A DNA stretch of 64,000 nucleotides from Trochalopteron elliotii (lineage: Eukaryota > Chordata > Aves > Passeriformes > Leiothrichidae): assembly GCA_024734555.1 (NCBI GenBank), contig JANPWX010000034.1:1410398-1474397 (forward strand), in the 5' to 3' direction. Within the stretch, counting starts at the first letter, position 1; each line of letters starts with the position of its first letter. The notes under the pieces were generated by a model that made no database searches, had not been told where the DNA came from, and worked only from the letters and a program-made list of their open reading frames with translations. A program made the position numbers and the translations under genes. Below, piece by piece: positions 37,660-48,200 of the stretch.

Positions 37660-37935
37660 ACAGGCAAACAAAAGGTTAGGATGTGTAAGAAATGGGATGG
37701 AGTAAATTTCAGTGTGGTATAAAACCAAGGCTCTTCTCTCATCTGGAATGCTATAAGTCACTGCCAAGGGAATTAAAGGATGTTCAGATAAGGATGACAA
37801 GAATAATTTGAGACTTGGGGGGGAAAAAGTCTTATATGGAGAGAGATTGAAAAGATAAGTGGTGTTTATGGTGGAAGGGAGCTAAATAGAAGGGCTGTGA
37901 TAAAAGCCTGTGCTGTCAGGCCTGTGGCAAGGGAA
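37660..37935 (+). mobile_element. Ancient CR1/L3-like LINE fragment
   Basis: Blocks in CR1 order: CAAACAAAAGGTTAGGATGT, AAATGGGATGGAG, TGTGGTATAAAACCAAGGCT, CTCATCTGGAATGCT, AAGGATGTTCAGATAAGGA, TGACAAGAATAATTTGAGAC, TATGGAGAGAGATTGAAAAG and GCTAAATAGAAGGGCTGTGA. These correspond to the CR1 segment 'catctggaatactgtgtgcag ... gcaacaaaaatgatcaagg ... atgaggagagattaaaaaga' at the end of ORF2. It is strongly diverged, an old insertion predating the avian radiation or nearly so. Confidence 0.7.
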
Positions 37936-38123
37936 AGAGGGGGAGTGGGGAGAGGAACACAGGAGGTGTGAAAGTGTCTGAGCCTTCAGGCAGAGGGGCT
38001 GCTGAACCCACTGGGGAAGGCATCAGGCAGGGTGATGGGAGAGCTGAGAGGATAGGAAGGAGCCAGAAATCCTGCTAGGCTGGAGGAGGTGGGGGCTCCA
38101 AAGGGAAGGGAGCTCATATTCAG

Positions 38124-38146
38124 GTTTGTTTGTTTGTTTGTTTTTT
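38124..38146. repeat. (TTTG)n microsatellite
   Basis: Four to five copies of TTTG ending in a short T run. Confidence 0.9.
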
Positions 38147-39188
38147 CATGTGTCCCAACACATAGCACAAAATAAAAGAGTAGAAGGCAGGAAATGCAAG
38201 ATTAGATGTCACCATGGAAAATGTGGTGGGTTTGTGGAGCTCAGTTCCACCAAATGTTGTAGTGGTCAAGGATTCAAGGAGATTTAAGGAGGGACTGACC
38301 ATTCCTGTGTGGAGTTAAAACCCAGTTCTGCCACAGTGAACATGAACAGACTGTTTAGGGTATCAGTGTGTGTCACCACCCTTACTCCAAACAAGAGTTA
38401 AGCATTTCCTCTCCATCTCATTCAAAAAACCATTTCAGCAGGAGGCCAAATTAAGTTTATCCAAAAGCATTTAATTTAGCTTCAGTAAGACAGTTATCCT
38501 ATATTAGATAAATACCCATTGGATTTTAAGAGTATATTTATTTGAAGATTAAGTGCAAAGCAGAGTTGTTTATCCAGTGGAACAACTGGATTAATGAGGT
38601 GAAAACTGAAGCACCTATCCTATTCTTCTACAACTGATGGCCAATCTTTGATACTTCTATATTTTAATTTATCCTAAGACACTTTCCCTTGTGCTTCTCC
38701 TGCTCCTCCTGTCCAAGCAAAGCTGCTGACCTCAGTCTGTCCAGCTTCAGAACAGGGAACTCAGTTAAAAATGGGTCAGAAGGGTCAATGATGCTAAAGA
38801 AGTCTTTGGGACTCTGTCTGGGGACTTTGTTCTCCTTCTTGCCCTGCTCCCAGGACCCATCTCTTCCAACTGTTCTGCATTACAGGATGCCTGCAGACCT
38901 CAAGTCTTTATTCTTTACCTTCTTCCAAAACTTCAGTCTTTGTTTTGCAGTAGGTTTGTATCCATTTGTCCAATAATATTTCTCAAAGCAAATTCTTTCA
39001 GTTAGCCAGAAGAAGCATGTTCAGTTCCCTGGAGATATCTGTCCAGTGCCATCAGAAATGGTCAAACTTCTCCCACTTTCTGCTGCAGAGGAGCACAAGT
39101 AGATTTTATATGGTACTGACTTGCCCCAAGTGTCCTGGATATCCCTACATCCACTTACCACATATCTATTTTAACATCTGAATCATGC

Positions 39189-39201
39189 TTTTTTTTTTTT
39201 T
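39189..39201. repeat. T homopolymer tract
   Basis: A run of 13 T residues followed by a CT-rich stretch. Confidence 0.85.
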
Positions 39202-40268
39202 CTTTTCCTTTAATTAGATGCCTCCTCCTTCATTTAGGGATATGAGAAATAGAATTTAGGATGTGAAAGCATTGTGGCTGTAAATTTAGACTTTCAAAGC
39301 AGAGGAACCAAGTTTCAGGTCCTGTTGATCTTTCAGCATATTCTCTGAATTTCTTTGAAAATACCAGCCTTGTTCCTTGCAAGGCCAGAAGCAGCAGAAC
39401 TACACAGCATCAACAGCATCCCAAACAGCCATGACAGCCTTGGCTGAGCCAGCTCAAAGAGTTGCACTAGTCACAAAGCAGCAAAATGTTCATCTCTACA
39501 AATCAGAGACAGGGAAATAAAAATCTCCAACATACCTCTAATCATGGAAACATAAGGGGGTTTGTTGCTGTTTTCACAGAAAAGCCAATGGATATTCCAG
39601 ACCTAAGATGTGCAGCAGACTAGTCCTTGTGGACATTAGTAAAGTGAATCTAACTTCAAATTTGGTGCTAGTTTGACTGGAGTTTTCATTATCATTCTCC
39701 ATCCACCTAAACCTCTTGTTTTTTATGCAATGGCACATAAAAAATTATGACTTAGTTGGCAAAAAATAAGAAAAAGCAGTAGACTATGAGAAGGGCAAGG
39801 AATTAGCTTGGGGAGATATGAATCTTGAGTTGAACAGTGACTTCTTTAGGGGACAAAAGATACAGATAGATCTTGACACCAAAGGTAGAAGGGAGGGAAA
39901 GAAATGTGTTGGTGACGTCAAGCTGAGAGGTATTGTAAGTCCTGAATGGGCTCCAGATATCCTACAGGAATGTCTGGATGACCTCACAGATTAAAATAGC
40001 AGAAAGGGGGTGAAACTGTAAATCCTGAGTGCACTTTGCATTAATTGCTGACATAATCAAAGATTGTGTGGATTTGCTGAGATTGCAGACCCAGATGCAT
40101 TGGTCAGTCATGAGACGTCTGAGCTACCAACATCACCTCACACCATGTTGGACTAACACAAGCCTGTGATGCATCAGGAGACATTTCCAGCAAAGCTGCA
40201 GCTGCATTCATGCCACAGTACACATGGCTGGTGGAGCCTCCTCTGGAATAGCATGGGCAATTCTCATC

Positions 40269-40273
40269 CCTGG
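40269..40273. repeat. Target-site duplication CCTGG, left copy
   Basis: Five bases identical to 40934-40938, directly before the TGT end of the LTR. Confidence 0.75.
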
Positions 40274-40364
40274 TGTAATAGATGTGATTATAAATTCGTG
40301 CAATTAAAACATAGAAGGAAGTTATAGCAGATGATAGAATGTATATTTTCTATAACCCTGTGAG

Positions 40365-40372
40365 TATAAAAA
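40365..40372 (+). promoter_or_regulatory. LTR TATA box
   Basis: TATAAAAA about 90 bases into the LTR; start of transcription would be expected near 40395. Activity is unknown. Confidence 0.55.
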
Positions 40373-40517
40373 GTAACCTTGATTCCCGGACTGGGAGGGG
40401 CGTTCACCAAATACCAGGACATGCTTTGTATACAATCTAACATCTCAATTTACACCAGAAAGGAGGGTGGCTTGCCAGGATGTAGCTCCTTGAGCTAATC
40501 AGTTCTTGGGCACCCAG

Positions 40518-40560
40518 ACCATCAACCCACCATCAACCCACCATCAACCCACCATCAACA
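40518..40560 (+). repeat. 11-bp tandem repeat (ACCATCAACCC)n in LTR
   Basis: Three perfect copies of ACCATCAACCC and a fourth that ends in A instead of CC. Lies downstream of the predicted LTR transcription start. Confidence 0.9.
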
Positions 40561-40882
40561 CATCGACACCCATTCCGAGGGTGGACCCTGCATTTGACGA
40601 CATCATCATCCCAAAGGAGGATTCCTGGAAGGTCCTTTCAGACTCGGCCCAGCACCGGGAAATCTGTTCAGGGTTCATCATCAAGTGAAAAGACTGGGTT
40701 TGAATTTGAAAAACACAATACCTCTGCTGCCGGGAGGCACAAAATACAGTATAAGAACTCGGACTCAAACCCCAGCAAATCGTGGAACAGTGCGAGATGG
40801 CAACCCTGCTGTCAGTCGGCTGTTTCACCCAACATTCGAATGTTGTTCCCTGTGGCTGTCCCAGATAGATTTAAAATGGAAA

Positions 40883-40888
40883 AATAAA
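40883..40888 (+). terminator. LTR poly(A) signal AATAAA
   Basis: Canonical hexamer followed by a TTATTATTTTTCTGT stretch that could serve as the downstream element; 45 bases before the LTR end. Confidence 0.6.
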
Positions 40889-40933
40889 ACTTATTATTTT
40901 TCTGTCCAATTGGCTAGTTGATCATTTATAACA

Positions 40934-40938
40934 CCTGG
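40934..40938. repeat. Target-site duplication CCTGG, right copy
   Basis: Five bases identical to 40269-40273, directly after the ACA end of the LTR. Confidence 0.75.
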
Positions 40939-43900
40939 GGTTCAAAACTGATGAATTCAAATGGAGACACTGATCAGGGAAACATCAAACTGCTCTGCAA
41001 GAGCAGATTATGGATGTGACTCCTTCTGCCTGGGAAAGACAGATGTGCATAATGATGGCTTATAGACCTATCAGGAAGGTAAACATTAAAGGGGGAATAG
41101 ACCTGTTAGCCTGAAGGACAACACTATCAGAAGAATAAACAAGAATGAATTGTCCATAAATTTAAGGTAGTAAGGAGGAAGAAGAGTTCAAGCAACAGAA
41201 GTGGGTCTGTAGCAGCATCTTCTCTAAGTCATGGAGGGAAATCCCTGGCTAGGTGTAATTTGGAGCATGATCCTTTCTGAAAAGGAAAATATGGGATATC
41301 TGCTGCTGTAGGGACTTGCTTTAAAAGAAACAAAAAACCTTAAAGAACCCAAATAAAACAGAAGCACCTTTAAACCTTGAATAGCTTTCTTTCCTTCTAT
41401 TTTCTTTTTTTCAAGTCCACTGCCCACAATTATGTTGCATGGATGTGAAAGGGGAAGATAGCAACCTTCTAAGCAGAACTCCAGAACCCACACTAAAAAT
41501 AAGTCCTCACTGACATGCAGTGTTGCTGTTGCTTAACTATTCTTCCTACTCTGAACCCAAGAGATTCATTTCTGCAGGGATTCTACAAGAGCAGAAGTGC
41601 AGTCCCTGCTCCAAAATCCTACAAACTAAGGCAGGACCTTTTGTTTTGTTAAAAATGTTTTATGGTGTCTCAGGATATTTTCCACAGGGGGGCCAAAGCA
41701 CTGAAATAAATTCAAAATATGCTTTTACTGTTCAACTGATATCTTAAACTGGATTATAGAGTTGTATCATAGGAAATTATCCTTGTGCTTTAGTTCCATT
41801 AGCCCACTTTAAGCATCAGTATTAAAAGCAGATACTTACTTAAATACCAAACTGTGCCTGGGTTATATTCTGTTTCTCTGATATCATAGATCATTTGCAA
41901 GCCACAAAGCCCCTTTGATCTCACAGAATGCTCAAGTGAACTTAAAAGGAAATTAAATGCAGAGCTCAATTTTTCATTAAATTGTCACCCACTGTTTTAG
42001 AGTTATGACTCTTCAGATCTGTTTCTTCTAACAGGTGGACAAACAGAATGTTAATACTGTGGTATCTGTGGAGTTATAAAATCTGCACCAGCCAGGAGAT
42101 TTTCTAATTATTATCACTTCTTTATTAGTAAGGCCAAAGCCTCATTTTTCATAACAGTCCCAGGACACCCTAAAATGCGACTGAAAAATCAGGTCTGCAA
42201 AAAACTGGGGACAATTCTGTAACCTCTGATGGTTTAAGGCAATGAGAGCTAAACACATTTTATAAAATTAGAGCTACAAAGATCAGGGCTTATGTGCAAT
42301 TAAAGCAGTCCTTCATGGATGTTTTGCCTTCATAAAAAATGGTAACAGCTCCTTGAGACCTGCAATACAGTCTCAGACTTTGGTTGTAAACCCTAAACTG
42401 CAGCATGAATTCTTGCAGGTGTTTTTGCCGAGGGACATTCACAGGTAAAGGACCGGCCTCCCCGAGAACTCCCAACTCGATGTGTCTCACCCAGCAGGAA
42501 TGCAGGAATTGTTTTGCACCCCAGGACTGCATCTCCAGCTCCCCAAAACGCCAGCTGTGCAGGGACTCTGAGAGGCTGGGTGGGGAAGCTGGGTGACAGA
42601 AGCCACAGGTGGGTGTTGCATGACTCTCTTGCTATCTCACCCTCAGAGAAAAGATCGATTGCAGCTCCACCAATACAGCCTTTGGTCTCTTTAATCCAAA
42701 CTGTGGCAGCTCCCCATTTTAGGCTTGAAAGCCTGTGGGCTTTGGCCATGATTGTGGTGGTAATAGATGGGCTCATCCAGCTGCCTATTAAGGGCACAGT
42801 CAGATGCTGCAGATACGGCTGGAGGGGAGAGGAGATTAGAACTCTGCCTGTTGAATGCAGCCATTAGTGACATCCATCCTTTTGGGCCGGGGTTAGGGTC
42901 AAGATGTGCTAAGAGCAAGGCAGAATTAAAAGCTGAGTTGGATTTGTGAATTACCTGTTCTCCAAACTCCAGTTTTTATATTCCAGGAAGATGCTGGTGG
43001 AGGGGAATGACTGCAATCATGAGGCTACTCTCTGTAGCTCTTTGTCTGAATTAGGCACATTTCTCTGCTTTTCATTTCTTTGTTTGCAATTGGACTTTGC
43101 TTTAAACTGAGATTCATCCTTCAGTTAAACCAATTTAATTTCTAATTGCAGCAGTCTTTAAATTGGAGGAATTTTGAGTGGATTCTGTCAGATCCAACAA
43201 GTCCTGTTCTTGGAAATCTGGAGTTTCATGGCAGGGTTTTGGATTAATCTCACTCAGAGATTGCAGAAAATTTTCTGTTTTGAGAACTTGGCTGAGTTTT
43301 TGTTTGTTCACACCGGCATCTCTCTCTCCCAGGAAATGGGTTCAGATCTAACATCTTCATCTGTGCACAGCCTGGCTGGCTCCTGGGCTGTTAGGAACAG
43401 CACTGCTCACTGTGTTTATTGCTTTTGCACCGGAACCATTAAGAAGTGAAGGGCAGAAGATGTTTTCAAACAGTGCAAGGAAAGAAATGGTGAGGGTGTC
43501 TGGGCCTAGGTGGGGAGACAGACACCCCTTTTCATCCTGAATTTCAGTGAAACAGTGAAAGCACTGCAGTTATTTCCCAGAAGAAGACTTTGGAAATACC
43601 AGGCTGATGCTTTTATTATAGGAATACAGTCAATTCTAGTACAACAAAAACTGAAGGCAACCATTTCCTCTGAGCCAGGGAGAGAGAAAACACTCTCTGT
43701 GTGCCCTCTTTACACAGAGAATGTGGCAGGAGCAGCATTTTAGGATGCTTTGGTAAAATTAGGATGAAGATGTACAAATTCCATGTCCAAGGCCTATTGG
43801 GAAGCACTGTTAGTTATCACAAAAGATTGCCAGCCCAGGCTGGTTTTAGCTGAAGCCTGGAGGAAGTAGAAGCTTCAACTGTAGCCTAGTGGAAAAAAGC

Positions 43901-44050
43901 TCATAAAATTGCCTTTTCCAGATATATGTCTTCAAGATGGCAGCTGTACTGGAAAAAAAAAATCCTAACCATAGGATTGTAAGTGGATCACCTCTGAGAA
44001 ATATCCTCTCCTCTTGGCACAGGACACATTCTCCACATTCTCATTTTTGA
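40939..44050. other. Non-coding stretch
   Basis: No exon or RNA gene recognised. The segment 42.64-42.96 kb has the look of regulatory DNA and is listed separately. The open frames of 117-134 codons crossing it on both strands overlap each other and show no family resemblance. Confidence 0.5.
42640..42960. promoter_or_regulatory. Candidate conserved non-coding element
   Basis: Repeat-free sequence with several homeobox- and GATA-like cores (GGTAATAGATGG, AGATTAGAA, CATTAGTGAC) and a TCTTTAATCC stretch. Open frames on both strands reach past 110 codons here, which could reflect either stop-poor chance or constraint. Conservation untested. Confidence 0.2.
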
Positions 44051-44385
44051 CAGGATGAGAGGATGTAGCATCAAGCTGCAACAGGGGAGATTGAGATGGG
44101 ATGAGAGGAGAAATTTCTTCTCGGCAAGGGTTGTTAAACATTGGAACGGGTTGCCCCAGGGAAGTGGTGGAGTCACCATCCCTGGGGTGTTCAAGGAATA
44201 ACTGGACATGGCACTCAGCCCAGTGAGCCCAGTGAGTCCAGTGAGTCCATGTTTAAACATTAAACATGCCGTGGTGGAGTTGACACAGTGGTGATCAGTC
44301 AAAGGTTGCACTCGATGCTCTCAGAGGTTTTTCCCAACCTGAATGATTCTGTGACACCTGTGACACCTGATTCTGTGACACCTGA
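44051..44385 (+). mobile_element. CR1 LINE 3' end, plus strand
   Basis: It carries CTGCAACAGGGGAGATTGAG, GAGGAGAAATTTCTTCTCGG, GGGTTGTTAAACATTGGAAC, GGGAAGTGGTGGAGTCACCA, TCCCTGGGGTGTTCAAGGAA and TTCCCAACCTGAATGATTCT in CR1 order. This is a different 3' subfamily from the copy at 20.2-20.8 kb. Two local expansions mark it: three 9-bp units (44219-44245), and a tail in which TGATTCTGTGACACC units are duplicated. Confidence 0.9.
44219..44245 (+). repeat. 9-bp tandem repeat within CR1
   Basis: Units CCCAGTGAG, CCCAGTGAG and TCCAGTGAG head to tail. Confidence 0.9.
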
Positions 44386-44740
44386 TGGAGTCCACTGCCA
44401 CAGACTTGGTTGATTCTGATGGATTTCTTTATCTGATTGGTTTGGAAACCTTCCCTTAATTAGTAAATCAGTGTTGAAGGAAATAGCTCCAAACCCCTTT
44501 TGAGTTTCCCGGGTCTCCTCGGATCAGGCTCCCGGTGACATTATCCTCCAGCAGGGATGAAGATGTGGCAAGGCTCAGAGTTCCTGTTGAGGTCTTTCTC
44601 CTGACCACCCATGGAGCCTTATCAGGACATGCACTTGCACTCACACAAAGAGAACATCCCTGGCTAGACGGCAGCTTTAGAAGGAGGCTGAAAAATACAA
44701 CAGATGGATGCAAACATAGCGGAAGAGCGTGAGGTAACAG

Positions 44741-44762
44741 CAAGCTAGTTAAAACTAGCTTG
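44741..44762. repeat. Short palindrome (10-bp arms, 2-base centre)
   Basis: Left arm CAAGCTAGTT and right arm AACTAGCTTG are exact reverse complements separated by AA. Confidence 0.9.
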
Positions 44763-45184
44763 AAAATACCTCGGTCCTCTTGACCCCTGCCCTATCCCCA
44801 CTGTGGTGGTTTAGCCATTGTGTGCAAACAAAGAGCAGGGAGGAGCAGCTTTAAAAATGGCTCTGCAGTCAAAGGACTTTTAAAAAATTCTTTACGCTTA
44901 GTCTCCATTAGTCTTGTAATGTTAATTAGGTCTCCTGGGAAGTAAATGTTCTTCCAGGACAGCCTTTTGCTGGGAGGCAGAGTATGGATGGGAGGGAAGA
45001 TGATCATTCTTTGGGAACAGAAGGCTCAGAAATCCCCTCTGATAATTGACAGGTCTGGCTCACTCGCAGATTCCCCAGGATAATACCTGTCTATCTGGGT
45101 GGGAGGACCAAACCCCAGGAAATCCAGTAGCGAGTTTAGTCTTTCTCTACGTGGTCATGATTTTTTAACTTCAAAAAATGATGT

Positions 45185-45220
45185 GCCCTTACAAACCAGC
45201 CCTTACAAACCAGCCCTTAC
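45185..45220. repeat. 14-bp tandem repeat, 2.6 copies
   Basis: Unit GCCCTTACAAACCA twice without mismatch and then GCCCTTAC. Confidence 0.9.
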
Positions 45221-48200
45221 CCTCTGATGATTGGAGGACTCCTCAGGGCTCTGACTAACATCAGTGATGTGTTTGATACGTTTAATGCTTAGGTTCAACT
45301 AGCTAACTGCCAATAATTAGCACTTAACCAGGAATACTTGGCCTCTGAAAGTGAGAGGAGATACTCATCACACAGGGGTGCTGCAAGCTTCCAAGTGTGT
45401 CTCATTCAAGCACTTCAAAACCTGTGACAGCAGGAAAGGCTCCACCCAAGGGGATCATCATTTGCACCACGGTGTTTGGAGGGTCTTGATCCATTTAAGC
45501 ATTTCCAAGGAACAGTTTACAGACAAATCAAAAACTTTACACCATCTTCCAGGCTCAGGAGAGCAAATCTACCAGTATATTATATGACTACACCACATAA
45601 CCTCCAGACAGAACACCTTATTAGGATTTATTAGGTTATAATCCTTTTTTGATTAAAAATTATAAATCAGCTCATGTTTGATGTTAATCCATAAATGCAC
45701 AGCACATGTCAAGCAGCAAAGCACAGTGTACGTGGCCCCTGGGCATGCACGGAGGAGCCCACCCTGCTGCTTCCATCACTTTGCACAAAATAACGGACCC
45801 GATCAAAGGACTGTGGCCCTCGCTGTGTCGGGGACGTGGCTTTCAAGAGGTTAACTCTCAGAGATGGAGCATGCTAAGCTGTTGCTGTTTGATTTATTGT
45901 CCCTCCTTTGTTCTTGTTTCTCCTTGAAACATAAAAGCTTGCAGCCCACAGACTCTTGACATTTCTTTTAAATGCTCTTGTCATTCAGAAATTGCCACAG
46001 TCATCTCCTGCAACTTTGCACTTAGTGTGTTCCCAGCCTGTTTGGGGTTACTTGCAGAAGTTGAAAAGGAAATAGGAAGAGATTACAGGGCTCAATCTAG
46101 CAAGGTGGGGAGTGTCCTAGCTCTGAACCAATAACACACTTAACCACTTACTTAACTTCCAGTGTGGGAGTAGTCTGACAGAAGTGTGTGGCCAATAACT
46201 GAATTATAATATTGAGAATGAGGTGCTGAAGAAGTCTGCAAAATAAACACCCACTCAGCTACCGGGGGCGGGGCGGGCAGGTGATTCTGTGTGGGATTTT
46301 TACAGGATCTTGTTGATTCAGGAGCACAATTGTGGCTTGCACTGGAACCTGCCACTTCAATGCTTTTCCAAAAATCTCCCTCTCTGGGAGGTTTGGTCCC
46401 TGGGCACTTTGAAACCTCTGGGCTGCTTTTCTGTCCATCCCGACCACAGCACGTAGGGATGCAGTGGCATCTTTCTCTGGCAGATGCTTGTGAGGGATGA
46501 AGTGTCTTTCAATGTGCAAGACGGTTTGAAAGCCTCAGAACTTATTATCCCAGACCCAAACAATTCCATGGGAAACTCATTCTCTGGGTTCTGTAGCCAT
46601 CTAGGGTTAAGAATAAAAGTTGAGGGCTAAAAATAAAAATTAGGAAAGTCCTGAACTTTTGGGAATGCACCTTTATTTGCTTCAAGGCGATGCAGGAATG
46701 CCAGGCTGCCAGGTGGAGCTTTCATACCTTTATGAGCCATTGAACTAACAGCACATATTTTAGCTCTATTAGCTACCTATATAAACAGTGATGGAGCTAA
46801 TCAGCTTGTAAATGGCTCCACACTCAATATGAAAACACGCATAAATATCACCTTAAATATTGCCTTCTGAAAGGCAGCCAAAGAGAGGGAAGACACTTAT
46901 CAGGACCTTCACCTATCTCCTGACCCGAGTGGTGCTGTTGATCCAGATAGTGCTTGGGTTTGGTTTCTCACCTGTTGTGAACCTTATCCTCCAACCAGTG
47001 CTCATGTCGAGAATAAATTCTCTGTGATCTAATCCCTGCAAACATTTTTTTTTCTTTTCTTGGACATTTTCTTCATTTATCCTTTTTGGTGAAATTTATG
47101 TTTTTGTGACTTATGCTTCCAAAATCCTTTTCTTTCAGCCCTGAGCTACAGGGAGCTTGAATACTAGCCAGCTCTTTCAAGGACACATACAACTCGTATT
47201 TCCTAGGTGAATTCTGACAATTCACTGGGCAAGAAGGTATTTTTTTTTGTCTCACACACGCTGTAAATTGGAATAAAAACTTTAAGTTGTTCAAGTTGTT
47301 TGTGGCTGAATGTAGCAGTTGTTTCAATGAAAAGGTCATGCAAGAAAAGCAAGGCAGAGTGGTGGCAGATGGGGGTTTCAGATGTCTCCTGAAAGAGGAA
47401 AGAAATGGACCCAAGTTCTCAACTTCTTGGGCAAGTGACTGAAGACAAGGTATCCATGGGAAATGTGGTCCCTTCTCTTTTCACTCTAGCCTGTCAAAGG
47501 CAATGCTGTTGGAGTCCGGAGAGAACTTTGCTTTTAGCTGGGGCATCCTGGACATTTGGGGCAGACATGAGTGTGGATATGGGACCTGGATGGGCCTGGT
47601 GAGGGGAGGGACATCCCCAGGCACAGGGGACAGCAAAAACTTCAGAGCGTCCTCAGATGATTTTGTCAGGGAAATGGAGACACAGCTTTGCAGGCACCTG
47701 AGTGGGATGGCTTTATTTTTTTCCCAGATCTCTCAGTTCAGCTGAGGTGTCTGTATTCTGTGCCAGTGCTGTTTTAAATGTTGCCCTTTGGGATTTGCAA
47801 GATGAGGTCTCAGGTAGCTTCAGGAAGCTGTGCTGCACTGAAGAGGCACAGCTTTGTCTCAGAGATCCTGGGTAAGATAGTAGTGACAAGTGACATGAAA
47901 GGTGTGTTTTGCATGATGTACATGGAAAAGCCAATTACATGTAATTAATGTTGGTTAAATGCTTTGAAGATGAAAAGCTTTTATAGAAGTGTGATTAACA
48001 TCTCTTCTGTCAAAATGATTGTCTTTCTAATGTTTTAAGAAGCTTAATAGCATGCTTCAGCTTTTCAGTGTTTATCTCTGAGATGTGATGACCCCATAGA
48101 AAGCATTAAGTGGAAAACTTTATAAGAAAGGCCTTCAGTGGGAGTTGATGTTGGCCACAAACCAAGAGTAAAGACTGAGACACTGTGGGATAGAGATGAT

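Larger units (their letters stand above)
35969..40273. other. Non-coding stretch
   Basis: No exon or RNA gene recognised. It holds a homeodomain-site-rich AT segment near 36.4-36.7 kb, an old CR1-like piece near 37.66-37.93 kb, a TTTG repeat near 38.12 kb and a T run near 39.19 kb. Purine-rich sequence occurs near 37.8-38.1 kb. Confidence 0.5.
40274..40933 (+). mobile_element. Solo LTR of an endogenous retrovirus, plus strand
   Basis: A 660-bp element beginning TGTAATAGATG and ending TTATAACA, giving the TG...CA ends of LTRs. It is bracketed by a perfect 5-bp duplication CCTGG (40269-40273 and 40934-40938). A TATA box TATAAAAA lies at 40365-40372 and a canonical AATAAA at 40883-40888, 45 bases before the right end, so transcription runs on the plus strand with a long R region and a short U5. 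R contains four copies of an 11-base repeat and a 16-bp palindrome. CpG density is higher than in the flanks. A 5-bp TSD suggests a class III (ERVL/ERV3-like) element. No gag, pol or env lies on either side, so recombination has removed the internal region. The family name is not determined from sequence alone. Confidence 0.8.

Noticed and set aside
40430..40690. Open frame containing a repeated histidine/threonine/proline-rich peptide
   Set aside because: Produced by the 11-bp tandem repeat inside the solo LTR, not a protein gene.
44802..46254. Possible LTR beginning TGTGGTGGTTTAG with CCCAC on both sides
   Set aside because: The proposed 1.45 kb span has no poly(A) or TATA arrangement, no recognisable family sequence, and a 7-base match at that distance is plausible by chance.
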